NCBI GenBank assembly: GCA_023052935.1
Contig: CM041293.1
Location: forward strand, 177,931,600 to 177,995,599
Source of the DNA: Piezodorus guildinii
Lineage: Eukaryota; Arthropoda; Insecta; Hemiptera; Pentatomidae
DNA: 64,000 bases
Reading direction: 5' to 3'
Part shown: positions 22,926 through 33,430 of the stretch, in pieces
Layout: each line of letters begins with the position of its first letter
Numbering within the stretch: position 1 is the first letter of the stretch
Notes under the pieces: generated by a model
What the model was told of the DNA's origin: nothing
Databases searched by the model: none
Seen by the model: the letters and a program-made list of their open reading frames with translations, nothing else
Program-made: the position numbers and the translations under genes

Positions 22926-23284
22926 TTAAATATTATAATCTAATTTAAAATAATTTACTTTTTTTAACGAATTGAATGCAAATAATAGTTCGCCATGGAA
23001 ACAAATACAATGTATAACCTACTGGAGATACGTTCCTTTTGGACGTACTGAGTATTGATTTGAATATATATGAGAGTAATTTTAGTCTCTCAGGCCAAAA
23101 CCAAGATCTGTCTGCAAAACGAATAAACGTATTCACTTTAGAGCAAAGGCGACATTAGTCTGTAACCAGGTTGTCTTTGAGCATTTGTCTTCTATAAACT
23201 TTTGACACATCTATCTGATCGAATTTGTTTCGCCACAGAGTAAAATTCTAGGACATTTGGGATCCTCTCCTTATTAATCTTTTT
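22926..23284. other. Unassigned sequence
   Basis: No feature was recognised. The last part may be the decayed 5' side of the following Jockey-like fragment. Confidence 0.35.
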
Positions 23285-23383
23285 ATATTTTGTTTAAAAC
23301 TCCGTAAATTCCTCTCCCCTTCATATTTCCTATTAACGCGTCCCTACCTTACTGGCAGAACCTTTAATGTAAACCATAACGTT

Positions 23384-24223
23384 GGGGGTTTTATATTTAC
23401 TATATAGATCTTCAATGATTTTGGCTTTTGATGATGACATAGGTGTAGTCGGAAGTACCCCATCAGATTTAGAAAGCGCTTTTGACAATCTCCGGATAGC
23501 AGCAGCTAGAGTGGGCCTAGAAGTTAACGAGTCGAAAACCAAATATATGCATGCAGACCCACAGCTGGATGTGCGCGAACCGTCGCATTTCATATCTCGA
23601 GGTTATTCATTTGAAAGGGTGAAAGAGTTTGTGTATCTCGGCTCACAAGTCAACGCCGATAATGATATTAAAGCTGAGATTCATCGCAGAATTATGTCCG
23701 CAAATAAATGTTATTTTGGACTTATAAAGCATTTTAAGAGCAGGACCATTTCTCAAAAGACTAAGGCGCAACTCTACAAGACGCTCGTATACCGGTTCTC
23801 ACCTATGCCTCCGTATGCTGGACATTGCCGAGTTCGCAGGAAGTCCTGCTCCTGATGTTCGAGAGAAAAATATCAAGGAGAATTTATGGTCCAATACGCA
23901 CCGATGGAGTCTGGAGGATAAGGAAAAATGCTGAATTAACAAGGCTATACCAGAATTCAGACGTCGTAAGAATCACCAAATTAGGCCGGCTTCGTTGGGC
24001 GGGGCATTTAAGTAGAACGAAGACCAGATTCCTAGGATGGTCCTAGATGAAAAGATCTATGGGACAAGGAGAGTGGGAAGGCCTCGGCTTCGATGCCAGT
24101 AGATACCAGGTCCATCTTGAAGATCCGCAACTGGAGAGCTGTTGCAATGAATAGAGAAGACTGGCGGACAAAACTGCAGGCGGTCCTGACTCTTAGAGAG
24201 TTGTAGCGCCATTGATGATGATG
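23384..24223 (+). mobile_element. RTE-like LINE, 5'-truncated
   Basis: It is flanked by the 8-bp duplication ATAACGTT at 23376-23383 and 24224-24231. The frame 23382-23855 gives an RT fragment with ILAFDDDIGVVG (altered catalytic block) and ERVKEFVYLGSQVNAD. The next frame gives MFERKISRRIYGPIR and RLRWAGHLSRTK. The 3' end reads TTGTAGCGCCATTG followed by (ATG)n, matching the end of the RTE copy at 16748-17958 although the coding regions differ. It is a truncated, frameshifted remnant. Confidence 0.85.
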
Positions 24224-24563
24224 ATAACGTTTCCTACTCATCCATATTTTCTTAGGTCCCAAGTATCTTAGGTCCTATCTTCTACTCCCTTTATACAGCT
24301 GACGTTCTAGCCCATCCTCGCACTGTCCTCATTACTTATTATAATACTTATTAAATAATCCCCTGCATCGCAAACCGAATACTTCGTGTCCTTCTGTATC
24401 CTTTAATAACATAAAACCTGTAGAACAAATCCGATACCTAGGACTCCATCTTTACAAGCGTCTTACTTGGAATTCTCACAAAAGACTGTAATGACATGAA
24501 ACTGCTCGTAAATACCGATTACTACAAAACGTACTAGAAAAACGTTCGAAACTACCAGTATAT

Positions 24564-25608
24564 CGTTATGACCTAATCGTCATTCGTTATTCCCTAATAT
24601 CTTTTAATCTTTACCTCGTCACTATTACTTACATCTTCCCCTTTCTAGTCATACTTATATATTTTTCGCTTCCTATTTTCGTTTTTTTCACTTATTCTGC
24701 ATTTTTTAATCTCAGCCCGCTATTTTATATTATAAATATGTATTAAAAATCATTAGCCAATCCTTTAGTTTTTTTTCTTGAACTAACAATCGAATCAGTA
24801 AACATAACATAGCTTCTTGGAAAAGCTCTAACGAACATTCTAGTTCCCATATTTTCCGTTCCACGCAATGAGCGTTTTTTAAACAGAAAACATCACTTCT
24901 TTAGACACCGCCTCAGAGTCAAGTATGTACCTTTTTTTCTCTTTTTATTTTATGTATCTTTTTTTTATCTCTTTTCATCGCCTATTTCTTTCTCCCTCTT
25001 TCCATATTCACATCTTTTTCCGTTACATATCCTGACATATAATTGTTAGTTTAGTATTACATTATTTTAAAATCTAAAATTATTTTTTTATTCATATTGT
25101 TTCTCTATTCTAATGACTATGTTCTTTTTTATATATTACCTATGCTCTTAACTGTGCTCTTAATTTATTACCGTCAAATATCACTTCAAAATTGTATATA
25201 TATTTTTTTTTTTTTAATTTTAATTTTTCACGTATTGTTCCTTTGTCATTTGCTTAGTTTACTTCCATACTGTACAACTATCATCTTATTAATTATTTTT
25301 ATAACTGTCAATCTTAATTTTGTTTATTTCCATACTTTATAACTGTCATCTTATTATCATTTTACATTTAATGTTATTTATGTTCCCATATTATTATTAT
25401 ATACCTAACGAATTATTAAGTTTATAATTACATTGGTTGTTATCTTGTTTCTTTTAGCCCTGATGAAGGCCCACAAAGTAGCCCGAAACGTCGGCACATA
25501 ATTAAAATAGCACTTGTTTTAAATGTGTGTTTCTATTTTATGACCGCACCCCCAACCATCTTCCTCATCTAATTTCCCAACGGTCAACAAAAACTCCATC
25601 AGTATGAA
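24564..25608 (+). repeat. Family P repeat, copy 1 (hammerhead-like motif)
   Basis: This non-coding repeat of about 1.05 kb recurs at 62607-63730. It is pyrimidine-rich on this strand. Near its 3' end (25457-25500) it carries CCCTGATGAAGGCCCAC, a short loop, then GCCCGAAACGTCGGCACAT. It is flanked by an imperfect 15-bp duplication (AAACTACCAG plus ATAT, one mismatch) at 24549-24563 and 25609-25623, inside a Jockey-like fragment. The signature is reminiscent of the ends of Penelope-like elements, but no GIY-YIG or RT coding is present. Confidence 0.75.
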
Positions 25609-26095
25609 AAACTACCAGAATATTAAAAAAAACTCATTTACATGACTGTTATCAGACCTATTTGGACATATGGAATCGAGCTTTGGAGCTCTACTAAACC
25701 TAATCTAGTTCTCCCAGTACCCAATCCTTACAATTCAAAATCCTTCGTAAAATCTCGAATGCTCCTTATTTTGTCACAAATCAACTTCTCCATAATGACC
25801 TGAACATCTCATTTGTTGCAACCCTAGCTCGTCAATGATATATCTCATTTCATTTCTAACTCCCTGTCCAAACCAAACTACTCGTCTGTAATTAATCTTT
25901 TTTTTTAGACATTCCTGATAACCCTCCATGGCGATTAAAAAGAAGGTGGCCTCGCGGCCTAATGCCTTAAAATAGTTAGTGAAGAGCTACTACCACTGGG
26001 TAGTTATTCCTCAAGAAATTTTTACGACTTTTCATCACCCTGCATATTTACTTATAGTATCTGTATAATACAGTTGTAAATTACAATAAATAAAT

Positions 26096-26564
26096 AAAAA
26101 TATTTTGTTAAAAACTTTCATTCTCATGTTTGTAGATAAAATATTATAAGGTAATAGTGAAAACAGGGTGATGATAGACCCTAGACGCCAGCCTAAGAGA
26201 GATACATAATGCATGTGTTTCAATTAAGAGCTAAATAATGCAATACTGCACCAAGGAACAGCATGAATAATGCACTATTCAATTTTGAATAAATCATTTT
26301 GGTGTATTGATCTCCCCTCGCGAGGCAAAGGATGTATTAGAAAGGCGCCCCCCTCAAAAGAATTTCCAACTAACTCTTATTAAAATAGAGTCATCAATAT
26401 TGATAGGAGAGGCTATGATCGGCTCCCGCCAAACTTCCTCCACGTTCTCGTTGCAATATCGCTTCAACTTCTGAGAGGGGAATTTCACCCCAACCTTATT
26501 ATAGATATTTTCTAGTATAGTAAGATTATAACTTTAAAACATAAATTATATCTGTATTTATATT
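26096..26564. other. Unassigned sequence
   Basis: No gene or known repeat was recognised. The part around 26310-26500 is less AT-rich but shows no coding pattern I can name. Confidence 0.35.
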
Positions 26565-27343
26565 TTGGGTTGTGTCACATGAAATTTCCGATTTCAAGGT
26601 AAAGGATTTTTAATTAAAAATACGATATGAAAACAAGATAATTTTATTCGAAGTAGTTACCTTCTTTTTCTACACATTTTTCCCAACGTGACACCAACTT
26701 TTTTATCCCCGAACTGAAAAAATCTGAGCTTTGAAGTGAAACAAAATTTGAAAATGCACTTTTCACTTGATCATCATTTTCAAAAAGTTGCCGCTCAGAG
26801 AGATCATGAGGTACCCATGTATCGAGCTTTTTTACTTACCCAATACACATTAAATGTCTGGAAACGGTAGATGCACTTGCATTTAGTTGTGCTGAGAGTC
26901 CTTTAACTGTTTGGTAGGGGTTTCCTTCTACTGCATGTTTGAGGACATCGTCTATTGCGGACGGAGGTCTTCCTTAGGGCAAGTTTTCCAAGTCGGTATC
27001 CCCTACTGAAAACTTAGCAAACCAACGGCGAATGGTCCGTTCATTAACACTCCCTTCCCCAAACGCCTTGCAAATATTTCTAGCGGCCTCAGCTGCTGAA
27101 TGGCCGAGTTTAAACTCGTACAAAAATATTACTCGAAAATCGCCCGTTTCCATGTTCATATTTGGAGGTATACTAAAAAGTGGGTAATTGATTGGGAAGC
27201 TAATGTTTATAATACAAAGGTAGATGATTAGTAACTGTTTACTTTAAATATGTAAACATTCGGAAGAATAAAACAGAGACCTTCAAAATCCTTTATGTAT
27301 TTCAGAAACTATAAAAACGGACATTTCATGTGAAACAACCCGA
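26565..27343 (-). mobile_element. Mariner-family transposon, internally deleted copy 2
   Basis: The left end TTGGGTTGTGTCACATGAAA and right end TTTCATGTGAAACAACCCGA are inverted repeats. On the minus strand the transposase N-terminus starts near 27159 (MNMETGDFRVIFLYEFKLGH) and contains the helix-turn-helix block NERTIRRWFAKFSVGDTD. The sequence then passes a stop and reaches the ENDDQVKSAF-like C-terminal region directly, lacking the central catalytic part. It is non-autonomous. Confidence 0.88.
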
Positions 27344-27474
27344 TGTTTTGATTACTTATATATTTGTAATTTTTTCATATATTTATTATTTGGCAATAAT
27401 GAACGATAAATTGTTTTAGATACAACAAAAATCGTTGCGTCAAAGCAGTTTTTATTAACTGTCCTCAATACTTA

Positions 27475-27795
27475 CGCTGATGACACGTGTGTCTCGTCCG
27501 TCCATAATGATCCAACCGCTGGATCTCACACCTTTCACTCCCACATCAATATTAATGATTAAAAGAAATCCCAAGAAATCCCACCAAATAACCTTTACTC
27601 TTCGTCGTAAACTGATGAATTTCTGTTTCTCGGTATCCTTTTGTTATATCTCACTTACTCTCGTAGATCGAATAGGAAACTCAAGACTCTATCTTGACAA
27701 GCACCTTACTTGGAAACCTCACACTCACACAAGGATGAAACGACAAGAAACCTATTTATACAACACTTATCAAACCTTTGAAACTTTATTATAAT
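27475..27795 (+). pseudogene. Jockey-like RT fragment
   Basis: It matches the region of 60915-61235: TACGCTGATGACACGTGTG (the YADD site), a PTAGSHTFHSHIN-like read, the SHQITFTLRRK block and the LDKHLTWKPHT block. Indels and stops break it. It is followed directly by the RLE fragment. Confidence 0.85.
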
Positions 27796-27796
27796 T

Positions 27797-28326
27797 ATGA
27801 CTCTATTGGAGTCAGAAACACTAGCCCACGTGCTGGGAAAATGCTCCAACAACTCCCTCCTCATTATTCGCCGGCATCATCGAGTCAAGCATGCGTTAAT
27901 AAGGCTCCTTAGGGAAAAGGAATATACCTGCTGTGACGATGTATACTGCGTGGACACGGACGGTGCTGCGAGGTATGCTGAGATTGCAGCATTCCCCAAG
28001 AACGAGAAAACAGCATTGATCCTCAACCCGACCGTCAGGTATGGAACAAACGACCTCGATCAGGCAGATGAAGTGGATAGGGAAAAGAGAGAGCGATCTA
28101 CAATAAGTGTATGTCTTTCCTAAAAGAAAAGTTCCGCGAGACGTTCGGAGAGAGAGAGTTCTGTGTGAGGAGAGGCCTCTGGTTCGGATCTCGCGGGACT
28201 GTGTCCAGAAGAACAAGGAGCCTTCTAGAAGAACTTTGTGTTGGTAATAGTGAATTGTCCATGATGGCCGAGAATATAATATTGGACTATCTGGGGATTA
28301 TTCATCATCACCTATATGGATATTAG
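27797..28326 (+). pseudogene. RLE-type endonuclease domain of an R2-like LINE, frameshifted
   Basis: The frame 27797-28123 reads ESETLAHVLGKCSNN (a C...H...C zinc-binding remnant), then RRHHRVKHALIRLLREKE, VDTDGAARYAEIAAFPK and TALILNPTVRYG...QADEVDREKR. The adjacent frame to 28326 continues WFGSRGTVSRRTRSLLEELC. As I recall, this order is the C-terminal restriction-like endonuclease of RLE-bearing non-LTR elements. The family's Asp in the ADII-like position reads as Glu here (YAEIAAF), and a -1/+1 shift near 28110 separates the two parts. The reverse transcriptase is absent, so this is a 5'-truncated fragment. Confidence 0.7.
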
Positions 28327-28529
28327 TAGGGTTGAGATTTCTACCTAACCTCATTTATTTACTTATATTTATGTTTTTATTTAGTTGACTTATCTTTTTG
28401 CTTAAAATTTTGTTACTGACTCTTTGATACAGTTGGTCCTTTTGGTGTGCATTTTCAAATTTCTTCCTTTTTTTTTCTTCTTTTTTTTTCATGGATTTTG
28501 GTTTAAATTATAAGCTACGTTACATATTA
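28327..28529. other. Unassigned AT-rich spacer
   Basis: It lies between the RLE fragment and the third mariner copy. T-rich runs near 28468-28490 are the only notable content. Confidence 0.4.
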
Positions 28530-29346
28530 TTAGGTTGTTTCACATGAAATGTCCGTTTTTTAGTTTCTGAAATACATAAAGTATTTTACAGGTCTATGTT
28601 GTTTTCTTCCAAATGTTTACATATTTAAAGTAAACAGTTACTAATCCTCTACCTTTGCATTATAAACATTAGCTTCCTAATCCAATACCCACTTTTTAGC
28701 ATACCTCCAAATATGAACATGGAAACACGCGATTTTCGAGTAATATTTTTGTACGTTATATATTGGCAAGGCGTTTGGGGAAGGGAGTGTTAATGAACGG
28801 ACCATTCGCCGTTGGTTTGCTAAGTATTCAGCTGGGGATACCGACTTAGAAAACTTGCCCCGAGGAATACCTCCGTCCGTAATAGACAACGATGTCCTCA
28901 AACATACAGTAGAAGGAAACCCTTACCAAACAGTTAAAGGACTCTCAGCACAACTAAATGCAAGTGCATCTAACGTTTCCAGCCATTTAAAGTGTATTGG
29001 GAAAGTAAAAAAGCTCGATACATGGGTACCTCATGATCTCACTGAGCGGCAGCAAGACCCCATGTTTCAAAACATACCGTGCAAAAATTGAAAGAAGTGG
29101 GCTACGAAGTTCTTCCGCACCTACATATATTTTCCTGGCTTGTCTCCAACAGATTACACCTGTTCAGGAATTTAGACAACTTCGTCAAAGGAAAACTTTT
29201 TGAAAATGATGATCAAGTGAAAAGTGCGTTTTCAGATTTTGTTTCATTTCAAAGCTCAGAGTTTTTCAGTTCGGGGATAAAAAAGTTGGTGTCACGTTGG
29301 GAAAAATGTGTAGATAAAGAAGGTAAATATTTCGAGTAAAATTATG
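28530..29346 (+). mobile_element. Mariner-family transposon, deleted copy 3 (right end lost)
   Basis: The left terminus TTAGGTTGTTTCACATGAAA follows TA at 28528-28529. Transposase pieces include NERTIRRWFAKYSAGDTD, GIPPSVIDNDVLKHTVEGNP, QTVKGLSAQLNASASNVS and CIGKVKKLDTWVPHDLTERQ. The sequence then jumps to PMFQNIPCKN and the C-terminal HLFRNLDNF-like and GIKKLVSRWEKCVDKEGKYF blocks. The right terminal repeat is missing and the match ends near 29346. Part of the N-terminal coding region near 28755 is also lost. Confidence 0.87.
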
Positions 29347-29449
29347 TGATAGCATCCCAATACAGTTGGGCAGCATTGTTTTTTTTTGTTGTAATTTTGA
29401 TAGAATAAAACATTTCTCTCTCTCTCTTTCATTTACAGATAAAGCTGGA

Positions 29450-29705
29450 TGCTGATATTTAACTTCACCACTATTTTATTTATTTATAATAAGTTTCGGC
29501 TATAGTGTCATCTTCTGGTGCAAAGAACAATTCTTATTTAAGGTGAGTGGGTACTTACACCCAGAAGCATGATAAATGAGACTTCTGGGCGGATGTACCC
29601 ACTCATTTTCGATAAAAACTGTTCTCTCTTCAGAAGATGTCATTATAGCAGAAACGTTGTGCGTCATAACTAAATAAAATAGTGGTGAAGTTAATTATCA
29701 GACCC
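29450..29705. repeat. Fold-back element with family P-like motifs in both arms
   Basis: The ends are inverted repeats: CTGATATTTAACTTCACCAC on the left and GTGGTGAAGTTAATTATCAG on the right, continuing inward with ATTTTATTTA. Each arm then carries an AGAAGATG...GAAAC motif pointing outward (TTCAGAAGATGTCATTATAG then CAGAAACG on the plus strand, and its relative on the minus strand). It is about 250 bp with no coding capacity. Confidence 0.8.
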
Positions 29706-30290
29706 CAACTATATATTTAGACTTAGACCTTCACCTTAAATAATCTACAACTAATTAGTTACACATTTACGTCATTATTATCAAACCTATCTAGACTTTT
29801 GAAATAGTGACTTTTTTCATTTAAACCGATTTTGCTTCTAAATGGCAATTTCTATCGAAAAAAAATGTTTTATATTAAATTTCTGATACGGGAACTGACA
29901 ATCGAAAGTTATGGTCCGAGAAACACCAACAGATGTTCTGTTACAGTTTTCTTCCTTCTTTTTTTTATTCCATTTTAAACAAATATTATTAAATTTGTAT
30001 ACACCTGGGTGATGTAGTTAGTGGTGTTTATGAGCAGTTTATAGTCGTTTAAGTCTTGTGAAAGGATTCAAAGAAAGACGTTTATCAAGACGGTATTCGT
30101 TCTACAAGAAAGAGTGCAGTTCTACTATACGATAAAATGTGGACAGGAGGTCATCGGTTTGCGACGTAATTTAGTAAGTTGGTGGGAGAGTCTTTCTTTT
30201 AATCTTGACATTTGGTAATTTGGTTTTCTTCGATAACATATAGTGATCATATTATAAAATTTTAGTTTCAAATAATGGATTCCTATTCAT
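29706..30290. other. Unassigned AT-rich sequence
   Basis: No gene, no repeat shared with the rest of the window and no supported exon was found. Confidence 0.4.
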
Positions 30291-31056
30291 CTCTGTTTGA
30301 TCAGTCCGCTGGCTTTCCACAAGGCAATATCCTCGGACTCATTCTCTTTACAGTCTATACAGCTGACATCCCAACCAATCCTAATACTTTCCTTTTGTAC
30401 GTATGCTGATGGCACTTGTATGTTATCAGTCAATAACGATCCTACTATTGCCTCTCAAACACTACAATCCCACATCAGAGCTCTTGAGGTATGGTGTCAG
30501 AATTGGAAAATTAAAATAAATTCAGACAAATCACCTTCACCCTCCGTCGTGAACCAATGACCTCCTGTCCTACATTATCCTTTATTAATATTCCACTTGT
30601 CCCGGTCGAATAGATCCGCTATCTAGGTCTCCTGCTTGACAAACGTCTGACATGGAATCCGCACTCTAGACTGAAACAAGAAACTGGTCGCCGCTTTCGA
30701 TTACTTTAAAACTTACTTGACAAACGCTCTAACCTTCCAAATGAAACTCATCCATAAAGACCTAACTATTCCATTTGTAGCTGATCTAGCCCGAACCAGA
30801 TATCACTCCTTCCATAACAAACTCCTCTCCCACTCTAACCCACTAGTTTCAATCCTTCTTCCTCTTCCATTCCTGACATTTCCCCCATGCGTCTGAAGCG
30901 AAGATGGCCTCGAAAAGACCTGGTTTAGAAAAATTACAGGTGTGCTACCATTGGGTAGTTCTTAAGTCTTTTCATGCAATTTATCTTTTATCATATTGTC
31001 TTGTTGTATTATAAAGTACAGTTGTAAAATTCAATAAATGGTGTTAAACACAAATT

Positions 31057-31077
<21 letters not shown>
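30291..31077 (+). mobile_element. Jockey-like LINE 3' fragment with poly(A)
   Basis: It starts within the RT at the GVPQGSI region (SAGFPQGNILGL) and includes a degraded YADD (TATGCTGATGGCACTTG, Asp to Gly). Further matches include CCCGGTCGAATAGATCCG, an internal deletion, the AAGACCTAACTATTCC region and the 3' UTR TACAGTTGTAAAATTCAATAA. It ends with a poly(A) run at about 31056-31077. Multiple frameshifts make it inert. Confidence 0.85.

Positions 31078-31128
<51 letters not shown>
31078..31128. repeat. (AT)n microsatellite between two LINE tails
   Basis: About 50 bp of AT repeats lies exactly where two Jockey-like fragments meet tail to tail. Confidence 0.95.
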
Positions 31129-31129
<1 letters not shown>

Positions 31130-31735
31130 ATTGGTATTTACAACTGTCATAATAAAATACATTTAGTAAATGTGATACAAGATATGTTGACATGATTCAT
31201 ATGTAAGATACTACCCATTAGCAGCTTCCAAAGACTATGTTAAACTAGAAGGTCTCGGGCCATCTTCTTTTCAGACGCCTCGGAGGATTATCAGGGATTG
31301 TAGAGGAAGCAAAATTGAAACTAGTGGGTTAGAAAGGGAATGGAGTTTGTCATGAAAGGAGTGGTTCGGTATGGTACCTGGTTCGGGCCAAGTCAGCAAC
31401 AAAGAGAATATTAAGTCTTTATGGATGAGTTTATTTGTGACAAAATAAGGAGCATTGAGGATTTTTCGAAGGATTTTGGATTGTAAGGTTTAGAGACGAG
31501 ATGAATATGATGGTTTAGTAGAGCCCCAAATCTCTACTCCGTAAGTCCATATTGGTCTTATGAAAGTCATGTAGATGAGTCTTTTGTACTTAAATGGAAG
31601 GTTTGAGCGTTTGTCCAGTATGTGTTGAAGTAGTCGAAAACGTCGAGCAGTTTCTTGTCTTTTCAGTCTTGTATGAGGTTCCAATAAGGGGTCCAAGTAA
31701 ACACGAAAATAATGTAGATCTTTATTGATCATATT
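31129..31735 (-). mobile_element. Jockey-like LINE 3' fragment, minus strand
   Basis: The minus strand carries the RT C-terminal part (frame 31732-31490: HTRLKRQETARRFRLLQHIL, YKRLIYMTFIRPIWTYGVEI) and then the 3' UTR near 31129-31200. It is 5'-truncated near 31700 and frameshifted downstream. Confidence 0.85.
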
Positions 31736-32539
31736 AAAGACATATCTCCTTTGATTGTATAATTGCTTGAAAAAAAAAATCGTAGCAATTTAAGGAGTAA
31801 TAAAGGGGAAGAGAGAAAAATGAACCACCTAACATATATATAATTAAAGACATATGAGTTAAAAACGGATTGATACTTCGGAACATTTACTGAAAAGTTT
31901 ATGTACCCGGTACTAAATTTATGAGTGACAATAAATGAATTCGGAATTTTTCCAAATTGTAATAAGAGAATAAAGTTAGGAACTAGTGAACATATAGGAG
32001 AAGCATATGAGCTGTAAAGTATAATATTTACGAGGTAAGTGCAACTTTCCATAACAAGGGCGATAACAATAAAGCAAGGGTTATAAACTGCTCTTGAATA
32101 TTCTTCTTCCACTACAGCCTCTTGCAAAGGAACTCCTAGGAAAATATCTAATAGGAGTCTTAAGTTATATTTTTAGGAGATTAGCTTTTACAGGAGTGCC
32201 TACCAAACAGAAAAAAACATGTTTAAACTTTGCTATTTTGCTAAAAGTTTATATTACAGAAATAAATTATTTCATCGGTAATAAAGTTTGAATAAAATAA
32301 GAATTTAGAAAAATAAGAAACGATTGAGAATGTTGTAAAACTGAATTTATTTGATCTCACAAATTTCTTTGTTAAATCCTGTTGATAAAAAAAAAATGGC
32401 TGAAAAAGCAATGATAATTGTTCAAGGATCTTCCTTGAAAAACAGATCAATTGACAATTAAAATTACCATGAATCATAATTGGGAGGCAACACCATTTTG
32501 GACCCCACACTTTGTTGGCAAGTAAGTGAAACTCATATA
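31736..32539. other. Unassigned AT-rich sequence
   Basis: No supported gene. Short frames on both strands are low-complexity, with no recognisable domain. Confidence 0.4.
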
Positions 32540-33430
32540 TTGGGTTGTGTCACATGAAATGTCCGTTTTTAAGGTAAAGGGTTTTTACTAAAAATAATTT
32601 TATTGGAAGTATTTACCTTCTTTTTATACACATTTTTCCCAACGTGACACCAACTTTTTTTATCTCCGAACTGATAAACTCTGAGCTTTGAAGTGAAACA
32701 AAATCTGAAAACGCACTTTTCACTTGATCATCATTTTCAAAAAATTTTCCTTTGACGAAGTTGTCTAAATTCCTGAACAGGTGGTAATCTGTTGGAGACA
32801 AGTCGGGGAATATGGTAGGTGCGGAAGAACTTCGTAGCCCAGTTCTTTCAATTTTGGCACGGTATGTTTTGAAACATGGGGTCTTGCTGTCGCTCAGTGA
32901 GATCATGAGGTACCCATGTATCGAGCTTTTTTACTTTCCCAATACACTTTAAATGTCTGGGAACGGTAGATGCACTTGCATTTAGTTGTGCTGAGAGTCC
33001 TTTAACTGTTTGGTAGGGGTTTCCTTCTACTGTATGTTTGAGAACATCGTTGTCTATTACGGACGGAGGTCTTCCTCAGGACAAGTTTTCCAAGACAGTA
33101 TCCCTAGCTGAAAACTTAGCAAACCAACGACGAATAGTCCGTTCATTAACACTCCCTTTCCCGGACGCCTTGCAAATATTTCTAGCGGCCTCAGCTGCTG
33201 AATGGCCGAGTTTAAACTCGTACAAAAATATTACTCGAAAATGTGTGTTTCCATGTTCAGATTTGGAGGTATACTAAAAAGTGGGTAATTGATTGGGAAG
33301 CTAATGTTTATAATACAAAGGTAGATGATTAGTAACTGTTTACTTTGAATATGTAAACGTTCGGAAAAAGAACAGAGACCTGCAAAATCCTTTATGTAAT
33401 TCAGAAACTATAAAAACGGAAACAACCCAA
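32540..33430 (-). mobile_element. Mariner-family transposon, internally deleted copy 4 (longest)
   Basis: Ends TTGGGTTGTGTCACATGAAA and GGAAACAACCCAA are flanked by TA at 32538-32539 and 33431-33432. On the minus strand the transposase N-terminal HTH region (start near 33254) leads through the SAQLNASASTVPRHLKCIGK-like block to DLTERQQDPMFQNIPCQN. The C-terminal LSPTDYHLFRNLDNFVKGKF block (frame 32906-32613) holds the third Asp of the DD34D triad. The central part with the first two Asp is absent at the same junction as in the other copies. The right terminal repeat has lost a short internal segment. Confidence 0.9.

Larger units (their letters stand above)
23285..26095 (+). mobile_element. 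Jockey-like LINE fragment, split by two later insertions
   Basis: Three blocks align by eye with the copy at 56647-61770 and run in the same order. The first, 23285-23383, matches the ACTCCGTMAATTCC and TCCCTACCTTACTGRCAGAAC region. The second, 24232-24563, matches the TTTATACAGCTGACG and CCGATACCTAGGACTCCATCTT region. The third, 25609-26095, matches the GACATATGGAATCGAGCTTTGG region through the 3' UTR with TACAGTTGTAAATTACAATAAA. The gaps are filled by an RTE-like element and a family P element. It is full of stops and indels. Confidence 0.85.

Noticed and set aside
25457..25500. A complete, active hammerhead ribozyme
   Set aside because: The CTGATGA and GAAA cores are present, but no stem III partner with a UH cleavage site could be found within about 60 nt on either side.
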